DNA of 7,243 bases from assembly GCA_029861675.1 (NCBI GenBank), contig JAOTYV010000255.1, positions 1 through 7,243 of the forward strand. The letters run 5' to 3'. Both the position numbers and the translations under genes were made by a program. Positions within the stretch are counted from its first letter, which is position 1. Each line of letters starts with the position of its first letter. The notes beneath the pieces are model-generated. The model was not told the DNA's origin, did not search any database, and worked only from the letters and a program-made list of their open reading frames with translations. Positions 1 through 5,852 of this stretch are shown in pieces. Source of the stretch: Alphaproteobacteria bacterium (GTDB lineage: Bacteria > Pseudomonadota > Alphaproteobacteria > UBA8366).

Positions 1-594
1 TTTGCGCGGATTGGGCAGAACCGCGGCGAGTAGTCCTGACTCCCACTTGGTCAGCTTGGACGCCGGTTTCTGGAAATAGGCGCGTGCCGCCGCTTCGATG
101 CCGTAAATACCGGGGCCCCATTCCACGATATTGAGGTAGATCTCCATAATGCGCCGCTTGTCCCAGGCCCATTCGATCAGGAAGGTGAGGGGCGCTTCGA
201 TCGCCTTGCGCAGATAGGTGCGACCGGGCCACAGGAACAGGTTTTTGGCGGTCTGCATGGAGATCGTGCTGGCGCCGCGCAGCCGGCCACCCTTGAGCCG
301 GTCGGCCACCGCATCCTGCACCTGCTCCCAGTCGACCCCGTTGTGCAGACAGAAGCGGGTGTCTTCCAGCGCAAGCACCGCCCTGATCGCGTGCCGAGAT
401 ATTCGGGTTATCGGCACCCAGTCTTTCTTGACGCCTTCGCCCTCGAACAAACGGATCACCATCAGCGGCGTCACCGGCGGCGGCAGCACGCGGTACATCA
501 GCGTCAGCAGCAATGGCGTGACCAGCATGACGATCAGGCCGAAAAGCGCCAGTTTGAAGATCTTGCCGAAAAGACTGGTTTTTCGATACGCCAC
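1..594 (-). CDS. mtgA: Monofunctional peptidoglycan glycosyltransferase MtgA (C-terminus cut off)
   Basis: Membrane-anchored GT51-family enzyme that polymerises lipid II into glycan strands at the periplasmic face of the inner membrane, without a transpeptidase domain. The visible 198 residues start at a GTG (594–592) preceded by a strong SD. A hydrophobic anchor spans about residues 8–34. GT51 motif 1 is seen as LEDTRFCLHNGVDW (catalytic Glu at about 77), motif 2 as GASTISMQTAKNLF (about 107–120), then RKAIEA (about 129–134) and the EIYLNIVEWGPGIYGIEAAA segment (about 151–170). Family members are about 230–240 residues, so perhaps 30–45 are missing beyond base 1. It lies 57 nt downstream of the amidohydrolase gene on the same strand and is probably co-transcribed with it. 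The family call is secure; MtgA rather than a bifunctional PBP is inferred from the short N-terminal anchor, since the downstream part is not visible. Confidence 0.93.
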   Translation of the reverse strand, partial: MAYRKTSLFGKIFKLALFGLIVMLVTPLLLTLMYRVLPPPVTPLMVIRLFEGEGVKKDWVPITRISRHAIRAVLALEDTRFCLHNGVDWEQVQDAVADRLKGGRLRGASTISMQTAKNLFLWPGRTYLRKAIEAPLTFLIEWAWDKRRIMEIYLNIVEWGPGIYGIEAAARAYFQKPASKLTKWESGLLAAVLPNPRK

Positions 595-598
595 GTTG

Positions 599-608
599 TC
601 CTTTCTCC
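599..608 (-). promoter_or_regulatory. Ribosome binding site of mtgA
   Basis: On the minus strand the bases read GGAGAAAGGA, then CAAC, then GTG. This purine-rich SD fixes the GTG at 594 as the start; there is no ATG nearby in this frame before the conserved membrane anchor. Confidence 0.75.
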
Positions 609-632
609 GCCCGACCCGGTCATTCGGGGCGG
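607..632 (-). other. GC-rich hairpin between amidohydrolase gene and mtgA
   Basis: CCGCCC (607–612) is complementary to GGGCGG (627–632), extended by GA/TC across one bulged base, with a loop of about 9 nt. It sits directly upstream of the mtgA SD. No T-run follows on the minus strand, so it is not a convincing intrinsic terminator; it could stabilise or separate the two cistrons in the mRNA. It may be chance in GC-rich DNA. Confidence 0.3.
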
Positions 633-651
633 CGCGCAACACCATTCGAAA

Positions 652-2325
652 TCAGGCCGAGAAATCGCGCAATATATGCCCCGGCGGGCGATCATGATCG
701 CGGTAGTCCGCGCCGTCATGCACCAGCACGCCGTTAACCCAGACGCCATGCATTCCGGTGGGACGGCGAATATAGCGGCTTTGCTCGGCGGGCAGGTCGG
801 AAACCCGTTCCGCGCCGCCGATACCGACCGTCGCGGGATCGAACAGGATCATATCGGCCCAGGCGCCGGGCGTGAGCCGGCCGCGGTCGCGGATGCCGTA
901 GATCTCCGCCGGCCGGCTGGTCAGTTCCCGCACCGCTTCGCCCAGCGTAAAACAGTCGCGTTCCCGCACCCATCGGCCGAACAGGTGGAGCCCGTATCCC
1001 GCATCGCAAAAGAAAGTCAGGTGCGCGCCCGCATCCGATAGACTGATCAGGCTGTCGGGGTGCCGCAGCATTGCCGCCACATCCTCATCGACCACGTTGA
1101 GCAGCTTGGCGTTGTAAACCGTCGCCAATTGTTCCGAGAGGGCGAGGTCGAGAAACAGATCGAGCGGGTCCGCGCCCCGGTCTTCCGCCAGCGCCGTGAC
1201 GGTGCGGCCCTCCAGTTCCGGATGGGCCGGCGAGGCGGCGACTTCGACCCGCGACCAATCGCCGTTGAAAATCCGGCTGCCGGCCGGGGTGGCGAGACTG
1301 TTGCGCAGGGCGGCCCGGAATTCGCCGTCCGCAAAGGCGGTGCGCAGCGCCGCCGGATCGTCGATCGGCAGGTCGCCCCAGGGATGGACGCCGTACAGCG
1401 GATAGGCGCCGTCCAGGGTAAAGGTCATGCTGAGCGGCTGGCACGACACCTGGCCGTAAATTCGCAACCCCGCTTCGCGCGCGGCGCGGCAGTCGTCCAA
1501 TATCCCGTGGGTGTAGTCTGGAACCCGTTCGTTGTGCAGCAGGGCGGCGTAGACCATCGGCCGGCCGGACCGCCGGGCATATCCCGCCAGGGTATCGACG
1601 GTGGTGCGTTCACCGGCGGTCACCATGAACAGACCGCGGCCATGCGCGCCCAGCACGTCGATCAAGCGTTCGAATTCGGCCTCTTCCGCAAGCCGCGACG
1701 GCATCGGTACGCCGCCATGGCCCTTGTGGTTTTCAAAGGTCGAGGAGGCGAAGCCGATGGCGCCGGCGTCGAGTCCGTCGCGCAGCATGGCGGCCATTTG
1801 ATCCAGCTCGCCCGCGGTGGCGGCCCGCGCCGATGCGTCTTCGCCCATCACGACGCAACGCAGACTGGAATGGCCGAAGAACGCCGCGACATTGGGTACG
1901 GCACCCCGCTTTTCGAGGTGATCCATATAATCCCCGAAGCTTTCGAACCGCCAGTCGATTCCCGCCTCGAGCGCGTCGAGCGACATACCCTCCACCTCGG
2001 ACAGGTTTCGGATCAGCATGTCGCGCACGGCCGGGCGATTTGGCGTGATGCAGAAGCCGCAATTGCCGATGACCACCGTCGTCACCCCAAGCGCCGGCGA
2101 AGGCGAGCAGCGCGCTTCCCAGGTGAGCTGGGCGTCGTAGTGGGTGTGGACATCGATAATGCCCGGTGCCAGAGCCCGGCCGGCGGCATCCACCGTTTCC
2201 CGCGCCGAGGCCGAGATTTGGCCGATTTCGGCGATTTTGCCGTCGCGGACCGCCAGATCGGCGGCGACCGGCGGGCCGCCGAGGCCGTCCAGCAATTGGG
2301 CGTCGCGAATCAAGAGGTCATGCAT
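652..2325 (-). CDS. Amidohydrolase, N-acyl-D-amino-acid deacylase family
   Basis: A 557-residue cytosolic metal-dependent hydrolase of the amidohydrolase superfamily (D-aminoacylase-like, COG3653 type). Visible signatures: an N-terminal composite beta-domain strand (LLIRDAQLLDG), the metal-binding HxH in GIIDVHTHYDAQ (H60, H62), the family-typical GNCGF (C89), AGAIGFASSTFENHKGHGG (about 188–205), and SDAGAHLTFFCDAGYG (D431 is the expected catalytic Asp). The C-terminal TSRPAEIYGIRDRGRLTPG and ADMILFDP stretch returns to the beta-domain. The histidines that classical D-aminoacylases contribute from their SHxK-type strand are not apparent: the strand after SGRP reads MVYAALLHN. This resembles a long-form branch of the family whose substrates are poorly defined, so the substrate is left open. 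The start ATG at 2325 is preceded by GGAAGA at good distance. The frame stays open far upstream, but that part is antisense to lepB and shows no family similarity. It is divergent from lepB and precedes mtgA. Confidence 0.88.
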   Translation of the reverse strand: MHDLLIRDAQLLDGLGGPPVAADLAVRDGKIAEIGQISASARETVDAAGRALAPGIIDVHTHYDAQLTWEARCSPSPALGVTTVVIGNCGFCITPNRPAVRDMLIRNLSEVEGMSLDALEAGIDWRFESFGDYMDHLEKRGAVPNVAAFFGHSSLRCVVMGEDASARAATAGELDQMAAMLRDGLDAGAIGFASSTFENHKGHGGVPMPSRLAEEAEFERLIDVLGAHGRGLFMVTAGERTTVDTLAGYARRSGRPMVYAALLHNERVPDYTHGILDDCRAAREAGLRIYGQVSCQPLSMTFTLDGAYPLYGVHPWGDLPIDDPAALRTAFADGEFRAALRNSLATPAGSRIFNGDWSRVEVAASPAHPELEGRTVTALAEDRGADPLDLFLDLALSEQLATVYNAKLLNVVDEDVAAMLRHPDSLISLSDAGAHLTFFCDAGYGLHLFGRWVRERDCFTLGEAVRELTSRPAEIYGIRDRGRLTPGAWADMILFDPATVGIGGAERVSDLPAEQSRYIRRPTGMHGVWVNGVLVHDGADYRDHDRPPGHILRDFSA

Positions 2326-2333
2326 GATGCCAA

Positions 2334-2339
2334 TCTTCC
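2334..2339 (-). promoter_or_regulatory. Ribosome binding site of the amidohydrolase gene
   Basis: Minus-strand GGAAGA lies 8 nt before the ATG at 2325. It supports this start over the long open extension of the same frame that runs antisense through lepB. Confidence 0.5.
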
Positions 2340-2351
2340 AAAATTCGCCAC

Positions 2352-2381
2352 ACCATAGGGGGCGGGCCAGCCCGTGGGCAA
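2352..2381 (-). promoter_or_regulatory. Weak candidate promoter for the amidohydrolase–mtgA unit
   Basis: On the minus strand TTGCCC (2381–2376) and TATGGT (2357–2352) are separated by 18 nt. Both match the sigma70 consensus only partly. Position, 27 nt before the start codon, is plausible. The call rests on spacing and location more than on match quality. Confidence 0.25.
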
Positions 2382-2387
2382 GGCCCG
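2363..2387. other. Nested dyad in the lepB/amidohydrolase divergent region
   Basis: CGGGCC (2363–2368) and GGCCCG (2382–2387) form a perfect outer inverted repeat; inside it GCCC (2370–2373) and GGGC (2376–2379) form a second. It overlaps the candidate minus-strand promoter and lies about 11 bp upstream of the lepB −35 box. It could be an operator for a dimeric regulator or a GC-rich coincidence. No T-run adjoins it on either strand, so it is not a terminator. Confidence 0.3.
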
Positions 2388-2397
2388 GTGACGCGAC

Positions 2398-2426
2398 TTG
2401 ACACGAACAGGCTCGCCGCTCATATC
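2398..2426 (+). promoter_or_regulatory. Sigma70-type promoter of lepB
   Basis: A perfect −35 hexamer TTGACA (2398–2403) is followed after exactly 17 nt by CATATC (2421–2426), a moderate −10. Transcription would start near 2433, leaving a leader of about 28 nt before the ATG at 2461. This also argues against the in-frame TTG at 2398 as the lepB start, because it is part of the −35 box. The promoter probably drives lepB and at least part of rnc–era–recO. Confidence 0.6.
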
Positions 2427-2460
2427 TGCGCCTTCCCAGGCGGCGGTAAGGCGAAACGCG

Positions 2461-3285
2461 ATGGCTTCGAATAATGCCGGCAATGAACAAGGACAAGACG
2501 AGGGCAGTACGGTCGCGGCATCCGAGGCGCCGCCCGAATCGTCCGGCGGCATTGTCGAAACGATAAAAACGGTCGTCTACGCCGTATTGATCGCGCTCTT
2601 CGTCCGGACCGTCGCCTATGAGCCGTTCAATATCCCCTCGGGTTCGATGATTCCCACGCTGCTGGTGGGGGACTATCTCTTCGTATCGAAATTTTCCTAC
2701 GGGTACAGCCGTTACTCGATCCCGTTCAATCCGCCGCTGATCAGCGACCGTATCCTCGCGGACCCGCCGGAACGTGGTGATGTCGCGGTCTTCAAGCTGC
2801 CGTCCGACAACAGCACCGACTATATCAAGCGCGTTATCGGCTTGCCGGGTGACCGAATCCAGGTCGAGCGTGGCATTCTGTCGATCAACGGAAAGCAGGT
2901 GAGTCGCCGGCGGGTAGAGGATTATACGCTGATGAACCGGTCGGGCGTGGCTTTTCCCGTTCCCCGGTATGTGGAAACGCTGCCCAACGGCAAATCCTAT
3001 TATGTGATTGAGGCGGATCACGACAACGGCAGCCTGGACAACACCAAGGAGTTCACGGTTCCCAAGGACCATTTCTTCATGATGGGCGACAACCGGGACA
3101 ACTCGCTGGACAGCCGGGCGCCGGCGGTCGGTTTCGTGCCGTTCGTGAACTATGTCGGCCGCGCCGAAGTCCTGTTTTTCTCGGCCAAGTGCGATCCCTC
3201 CAATGTTTGCGCCGCCCGGATATGGGAAGTGTGGAAATGGCCGTTTGCGATACGCTATGGCCGCCTGTTCAATGGGATCGATTGA
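2461..3285 (+). CDS. lepB: Signal peptidase I
   Basis: Inner-membrane serine protease that removes signal peptides from exported proteins, using a Ser/Lys dyad; 274 residues. After a charged, Ser/Glu-rich cytosolic N-terminus (1–30) there is one predicted membrane span (about 31–50). The box B motif IPSGSMIPTLLVGD carries catalytic Ser62. Box D (RGDVAVFKLP through YIKRVIGLPGDRI) carries catalytic Lys123, and box E GDNRDNSLDSR spans about 209–219. The C-terminal stretch has two close cysteines (C244, C250), a spacing like that of the disulfide in E. coli LepB, and ends in the WKWPFAIRYGRLF signature region. The ATG at 2461 is chosen because the conserved part starts well after it and the promoter lies upstream; AAGG about 10 nt before is a modest SD. 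It heads the rnc–era–recO cluster, an arrangement well known in alphaproteobacteria. Confidence 0.97.
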   Translation: MASNNAGNEQGQDEGSTVAASEAPPESSGGIVETIKTVVYAVLIALFVRTVAYEPFNIPSGSMIPTLLVGDYLFVSKFSYGYSRYSIPFNPPLISDRILADPPERGDVAVFKLPSDNSTDYIKRVIGLPGDRIQVERGILSINGKQVSRRRVEDYTLMNRSGVAFPVPRYVETLPNGKSYYVIEADHDNGSLDNTKEFTVPKDHFFMMGDNRDNSLDSRAPAVGFVPFVNYVGRAEVLFFSAKCDPSNVCAARIWEVWKWPFAIRYGRLFNGID

Positions 3286-3317
3286 GCATCGGATCGAAGT
3301 CTGTCCTGGCCGGGGCG

Positions 3318-3345
3318 TTGAGTCCGCGGTGAGTCGCCCTAAATT
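3318..3345 (+). promoter_or_regulatory. Candidate internal promoter upstream of rnc
   Basis: TTGAGT (3318–3323) and TAAATT (3340–3345) are 16 nt apart, each matching 4 of 6 consensus bases. It lies in the 107-nt gap between lepB and rnc and would give a leader of about 40 nt containing the hairpin at 3363–3380. This would let rnc–era–recO be expressed apart from lepB. Weak evidence on sequence alone. Confidence 0.33.
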
Positions 3346-3362
3346 CAGCGGCGGGGCCATTG

Positions 3363-3380
3363 AACCCGGCGGCGCGGGTT
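3363..3380 (+). other. Hairpin just upstream of the rnc ribosome binding site
   Basis: AACCCG and CGGGTT form a perfect 6-bp stem around the 6-nt loop GCGGCG. The stem ends 4 nt before the GAGG SD of rnc. The hexamer TTGAAC also occurs twice here (3360–3365 and 3379–3384), 19 bp apart. In enterobacteria rnc is autoregulated through leader stem-loops cut by RNase III; this stem is too short to be a typical RNase III substrate alone, so a regulatory role is only a possibility. Confidence 0.35.
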
Positions 3381-3392
3381 GAACGAGGCGCG

Positions 3393-4064
3393 ATGACCGA
3401 CGCTCTTTTGAACATATTGGATCATGAATTCGCCGACCCGGCGCTGCTGCGCCGGGCGTTGTTGCATCGCAGCGCCGCGCCGACAGGCGATCTCGGGTAT
3501 GAGCGGCTGGAATTCCTCGGCGACCGCGTGCTGGGCCTAGTGGTCACCGACATGCTGATGGCGGCGTTCCCGGCGGAGGACGAGGGGGCGCTTGCCCGAC
3601 GGCTCGCCGGGCTGGTGCGCCGTGAAACCCTCGCCGACGCCGCCCGTGGCCTCGGCCTCGGTTCGTTTATTCGGCTCAGCCGCAGCGAGGAAGAGTACGG
3701 CGGACGGGACAATGAAACCATCCTGGCGGATGTCTGCGAGGCAATCATCGGCGCGCTCTATCAGGATGGCGGTCTGGAGGCCGCGCGCGGCTTCATCCAG
3801 CGTCATTGGGCGGAACGGCTCGCCGCCGCGGTGGAGCCGCCCAGGGACGCCAAGACCGCGTTACAGGAGTGGGCGCAGGGACGCGGCCTGCCGCTGCCGG
3901 TGTATCGTATGGCGAGCCGGACCGGACCCGATCACGCGCCCGAATTTACCGTCTCGGTCGAAGTCCAGGGGCAGGCGCCGGTCGAGGGTACGGGGCCTTC
4001 CAAACGTCTTGCCGAGCAGGTTGCCGCGGCGTGTTTGATCCAAAGGATTGATACAGATGACTGA
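3393..4064 (+). CDS. rnc: Ribonuclease III
   Basis: Double-strand-specific endoribonuclease that cuts rRNA precursors, some mRNAs and antisense duplexes; 223 residues. The catalytic domain (about 1–145) shows the signature YERLEFLGDRVLGL, with metal ligands E40 and D44, and ADVCEAIIGALYQDGG with D113 and E116. These match the E. coli quartet E41/D45/D114/E117 with an offset of one. A double-stranded RNA-binding domain follows (about 152–219) with the expected DAKTALQEWAQ start, the PEFTVSV strand and the GPSKRLAEQVAA helix. The ATG at 3393 is chosen over an in-frame TTG at 3360 because GAGG (3385–3388) precedes it and the length then fits the family. It follows lepB by 107 nt and overlaps era by 8 nt, implying translational coupling. 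Confidence 0.97.
   Translation: MTDALLNILDHEFADPALLRRALLHRSAAPTGDLGYERLEFLGDRVLGLVVTDMLMAAFPAEDEGALARRLAGLVRRETLADAARGLGLGSFIRLSRSEEEYGGRDNETILADVCEAIIGALYQDGGLEAARGFIQRHWAERLAAAVEPPRDAKTALQEWAQGRGLPLPVYRMASRTGPDHAPEFTVSVEVQGQAPVEGTGPSKRLAEQVAAACLIQRIDTDD
4042..4047 (+). promoter_or_regulatory. Ribosome binding site of era inside the rnc 3' end
   Basis: AAAGGA sits 9 nt before the era ATG at 4057, within the last codons of rnc. It favours this ATG over the in-frame TTG at 4048. Confidence 0.65.
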
Positions 4065-4968
4065 ATCGCCTCCTGAAGAGTCCCGGTTCGGATTCGTCGC
4101 TGTTCTCGGCGCACCCAATGTGGGTAAATCCACGCTGATCAACCGGTTGGTCGGGTCGAAAGTGACCATCGTGTCGCCCAAGGTGCAGACGACGCGCAGC
4201 CGGATCCTCGGAATCGCGCTGCATGGCGGCAGCCAGATCGTGCTGGTCGACACGCCGGGAATCTTCCAGCCGAAACGGCGGCTCGACCGGGCGATGGTCG
4301 CCGCGGCATGGCAAGGGGCATCGGACGCGGATATCGTGTGTCTACTAGTAGATAGTGAGCGGGGCGTCGACGCGGACGCGCAGCGGATCGTGGAGGGGCT
4401 CAAGAAAGACGGCCGCCAGGCGGTGCTGGTGCTCAACAAAATCGATCGGGTGAAGCGGGAGAATTTGCTGGCCTTGAGTGCCCGGCTCAATGAAATCGGC
4501 ATTTTCAGCGATACCTTCATGCTGTCTGCGCTCAACGGCGATGGCGTCGGCGACTTTCTCGACTTCATCGCCGGGCGGGTGCCGCCGGGTGTCTGGCACT
4601 ATCCGGAAGATCAAATCTCCGATCTGCCGCAACGCCTGTTGGCGGCGGAAGTGACGCGCGAGCAGCTCTTTCATCTGACCCATCAGGAAGTGCCCTATGC
4701 GGTCGCCGTGGATACCGATTCATGGGAGACCTTCCGCGACGGCAGCGTCAAGATTATGCAGACGATCTATGTCCAGCGTGACAGTCAGAAGCCGATCATC
4801 CTCGGCAAGGGCGGAAGCCTGATAAAGCGCGTGGGCGCGGCGGCGCGGGGCGAACTGACCGAAATGCTCGGCTGTGCGGTCCATCTCTTTCTGCATGTCA
4901 AAGTCCGCGAAAAATGGAGCGAGGACCGTAGCCACTTCCGGGCCTGGGGCCTGGACTACAATGCATGA
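4057..4968 (+). CDS. era: GTPase Era
   Basis: Ras-like GTPase with a KH domain that binds the 3' end of 16S rRNA during 30S assembly; 303 residues, the usual length. G1 GAPNVGKS (18–25), G2 TTRSR (45–49), G3 DTPG (65–68), G4 NKID (127–130) and G5 SAL (157–159) are all intact. The C-terminal KH domain has the GxxG loop GKGG (240–243) in ILGKGGSLIKRVG and ends with the typical VREKWSEDRSHFRAWGLDY. It starts within rnc (8-nt overlap); linkage of RNase III and Era fits their shared role in rRNA maturation. An oddity: residues 96–98 (LLV of LLVDS) use CTA CTA GTA, A-ending codons where era otherwise mostly uses CTG, CTC and TTG for Leu. These bases form the palindrome TCTACTAGTAGA described separately. 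Confidence 0.98.
   Translation: MTESPPEESRFGFVAVLGAPNVGKSTLINRLVGSKVTIVSPKVQTTRSRILGIALHGGSQIVLVDTPGIFQPKRRLDRAMVAAAWQGASDADIVCLLVDSERGVDADAQRIVEGLKKDGRQAVLVLNKIDRVKRENLLALSARLNEIGIFSDTFMLSALNGDGVGDFLDFIAGRVPPGVWHYPEDQISDLPQRLLAAEVTREQLFHLTHQEVPYAVAVDTDSWETFRDGSVKIMQTIYVQRDSQKPIILGKGGSLIKRVGAAARGELTEMLGCAVHLFLHVKVREKWSEDRSHFRAWGLDYNA
4341..4352. repeat. 12-bp perfect palindrome TCTACTAGTAGA, copy 1 (inside era)
   Basis: The palindrome is self-complementary with no spacer. Its context GTCTACTAGTAGATA (4340–4354) is identical over 15 bp to the copy before recO. It encodes the LLVD strand of the Era G domain through CTA CTA GTA GAT, unlike the codon habit of the gene. Its role is unknown; it may be a recognition site for a dimeric DNA-binding protein. 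Confidence 0.8.
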
Positions 4969-4989
4969 GCCGTTGAAGATTGGGCCGAA

Positions 4990-5010
4990 GCAGCCGGTTT
5001 GACGGCCTGC
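4990..5010 (+). other. Hairpin in the era–recO gap
   Basis: GCAGCCG (4990–4996) can pair with CGGCCTGC (5003–5010), with one bulged C and the loop GTTTGA. No T-run follows, so it is a poor terminator; it may reduce read-through into recO or be incidental. Confidence 0.3.
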
Positions 5011-5031
5011 GATGGTCTACTAGTAGATAAT
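4999..5031 (+). promoter_or_regulatory. Candidate recO promoter elements around the palindrome
   Basis: TTGACG (4999–5004) matches the −35 box at 5 of 6 positions. Downstream, TAGTAG (5021–5026, 16-nt spacer) or GATAAT (5026–5031, better match but 21-nt spacer) could serve as −10. Neither pairing is ideal. Both −10 candidates overlap or abut the palindrome, so a protein bound there would interfere with such a promoter. Speculative. Confidence 0.25.
5016..5027. repeat. 12-bp perfect palindrome TCTACTAGTAGA, copy 2 (before recO)
   Basis: This is identical to the copy in era, centred 675 bp downstream of it, and shares the flanking G and TA. It ends 6 bp before the recO ATG and occupies the place where an SD would normally be. 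An in-frame stop TAA (5028–5030) directly after it shows that it is not part of the recO protein. Confidence 0.8.
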
Positions 5032-5033
5032 TT

Positions 5034-5768
5034 ATGGAATGGTCCGATACCGGGATAGTTTTGTCCGCGCGACGGCATGGCGAGGCGGCGGCGGTCGTCT
5101 CGATCCTGACCGAGACGCATGGCCGGCACGCCGGGTTGGTGCGCGGCGGCGCGTCGCGGCGGCATCGGAGCACGGTACAGCCGAGCAATCGGGTCGCGGC
5201 AACGTGGCGGGCCCGGCTGGAGGATCATCTCGGCGCCTATGTGGTCGAGCTGCTGGAAAGCCCGGCGGCGCATTGGTTCGAGGATCCGGGACGGCTGGCG
5301 GCGCTCAGCTCGGCCTGCGGCATCGTCGATGCGACCTTGCCCGAGCGGGAGCCGTGCCAGAGCATTTACAACGATCTGTCGGAATTTTTTGATGTACTGA
5401 ATGAAGAGAATTGGCCCGCGCGGTACGTGGCATGGGAGTTGACCTTGCTTGCCGACCTCGGCTTCGGTCTCGATCTCGGCCAATGCGCCGTCACCGGCGC
5501 CAGCGAGGATCTCGCCTATGTATCGCCGAAAAGCGGCCGGGCTGTCTCGGTGTCCGCGGCGGCGCCCTATCGCGACCGGTTGCTTCGATTGCCGGAATTT
5601 TTGATCGGCGATGGCCCGGCAGACGATGCCGCGGTCGCGGACGGGCTCGCCTTGACCGGGTATTTTCTCGACCGGCACCTGTTTGCACCGCATCGCCGCA
5701 AGCTGCCCGAGCCACGATCGCGATTACAGGACCGTCTGCGGCGAAAGGCGTCGGCCACCGGCGCATAG
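5034..5768 (+). CDS. recO: DNA repair protein RecO
   Basis: Recombination mediator of the RecFOR pathway: with RecR it displaces SSB and helps load RecA on single-stranded gaps; 244 residues. The N-terminal OB-fold is clear (MEWSDTGIVLSARRHGE, then TETHGRHAGLVRGGASRRHR, about 1–80), followed by the WRARLEDHLG region (about 58–67). The helical C-terminal domain contains CAVTGASEDLAYVSPKSGRA with only one cysteine of the zinc finger found in some RecO proteins, as is usual in alphaproteobacteria, and the LLRLPEFLIGD segment. The ATG at 5034 is the first possible start, since TAA precedes it in frame at 5028–5030. No SD is visible; the palindrome at 5016–5027 takes that position. It follows era by 65 nt and completes the lepB–rnc–era–recO cluster. 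Confidence 0.95.
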   Translation: MEWSDTGIVLSARRHGEAAAVVSILTETHGRHAGLVRGGASRRHRSTVQPSNRVAATWRARLEDHLGAYVVELLESPAAHWFEDPGRLAALSSACGIVDATLPEREPCQSIYNDLSEFFDVLNEENWPARYVAWELTLLADLGFGLDLGQCAVTGASEDLAYVSPKSGRAVSVSAAAPYRDRLLRLPEFLIGDGPADDAAVADGLALTGYFLDRHLFAPHRRKLPEPRSRLQDRLRRKASATGA

Positions 5769-5852
5769 AGACATCCATCTGCGTCGCTCCGGCAGGCAGC
5801 GGAAAGGACCTGCACGAACGGCGAAAACCAAATCTTTACCTTGATAGCCAAT

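Noticed and set aside
1060..2358. Plus-strand open frame of 432 codons opposite the amidohydrolase gene
   Set aside because: Composition is Arg/Gly/His-rich, typical of an antisense shadow, and it is opposite a gene with clear family motifs. The same applies to the 235–245-codon antisense frames over rnc/era and recO.
2398..2460. TTG at 2398 as the start of lepB
   Set aside because: The TTG is part of a perfect −35 hexamer with a correctly spaced −10; the extra 21 residues are not needed for the family, and ATG 2461 follows a plausible leader.
2898..3339. Repeated 11-mer GGTGAGTCGCC at 2898–2908 and 3329–3339
   Set aside because: One copy is ordinary lepB coding sequence with no unusual codons and the other lies between possible promoter boxes; it has no symmetry and its GC-rich content makes chance likely.
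2326..3360. Upstream extension of the amidohydrolase frame, open antisense through all of lepB for about 345 codons
   Set aside because: It lies fully opposite a certain gene (lepB), shows no recognisable domain, and the amidohydrolase has a good ATG with SD at 2325. Long antisense frames are common in GC-rich coding DNA.
3360..3392. TTG at 3360 as the start of rnc
   Set aside because: It has no SD, whereas ATG 3393 has GAGG upstream and gives the usual RNase III length.
4341..5027. The two palindromes as ends of a small mobile element or a duplicated block
   Set aside because: Identity stops after about 15 bp, the DNA between them is intact era plus the era–recO gap in normal gene order, and no target-site duplication is seen.
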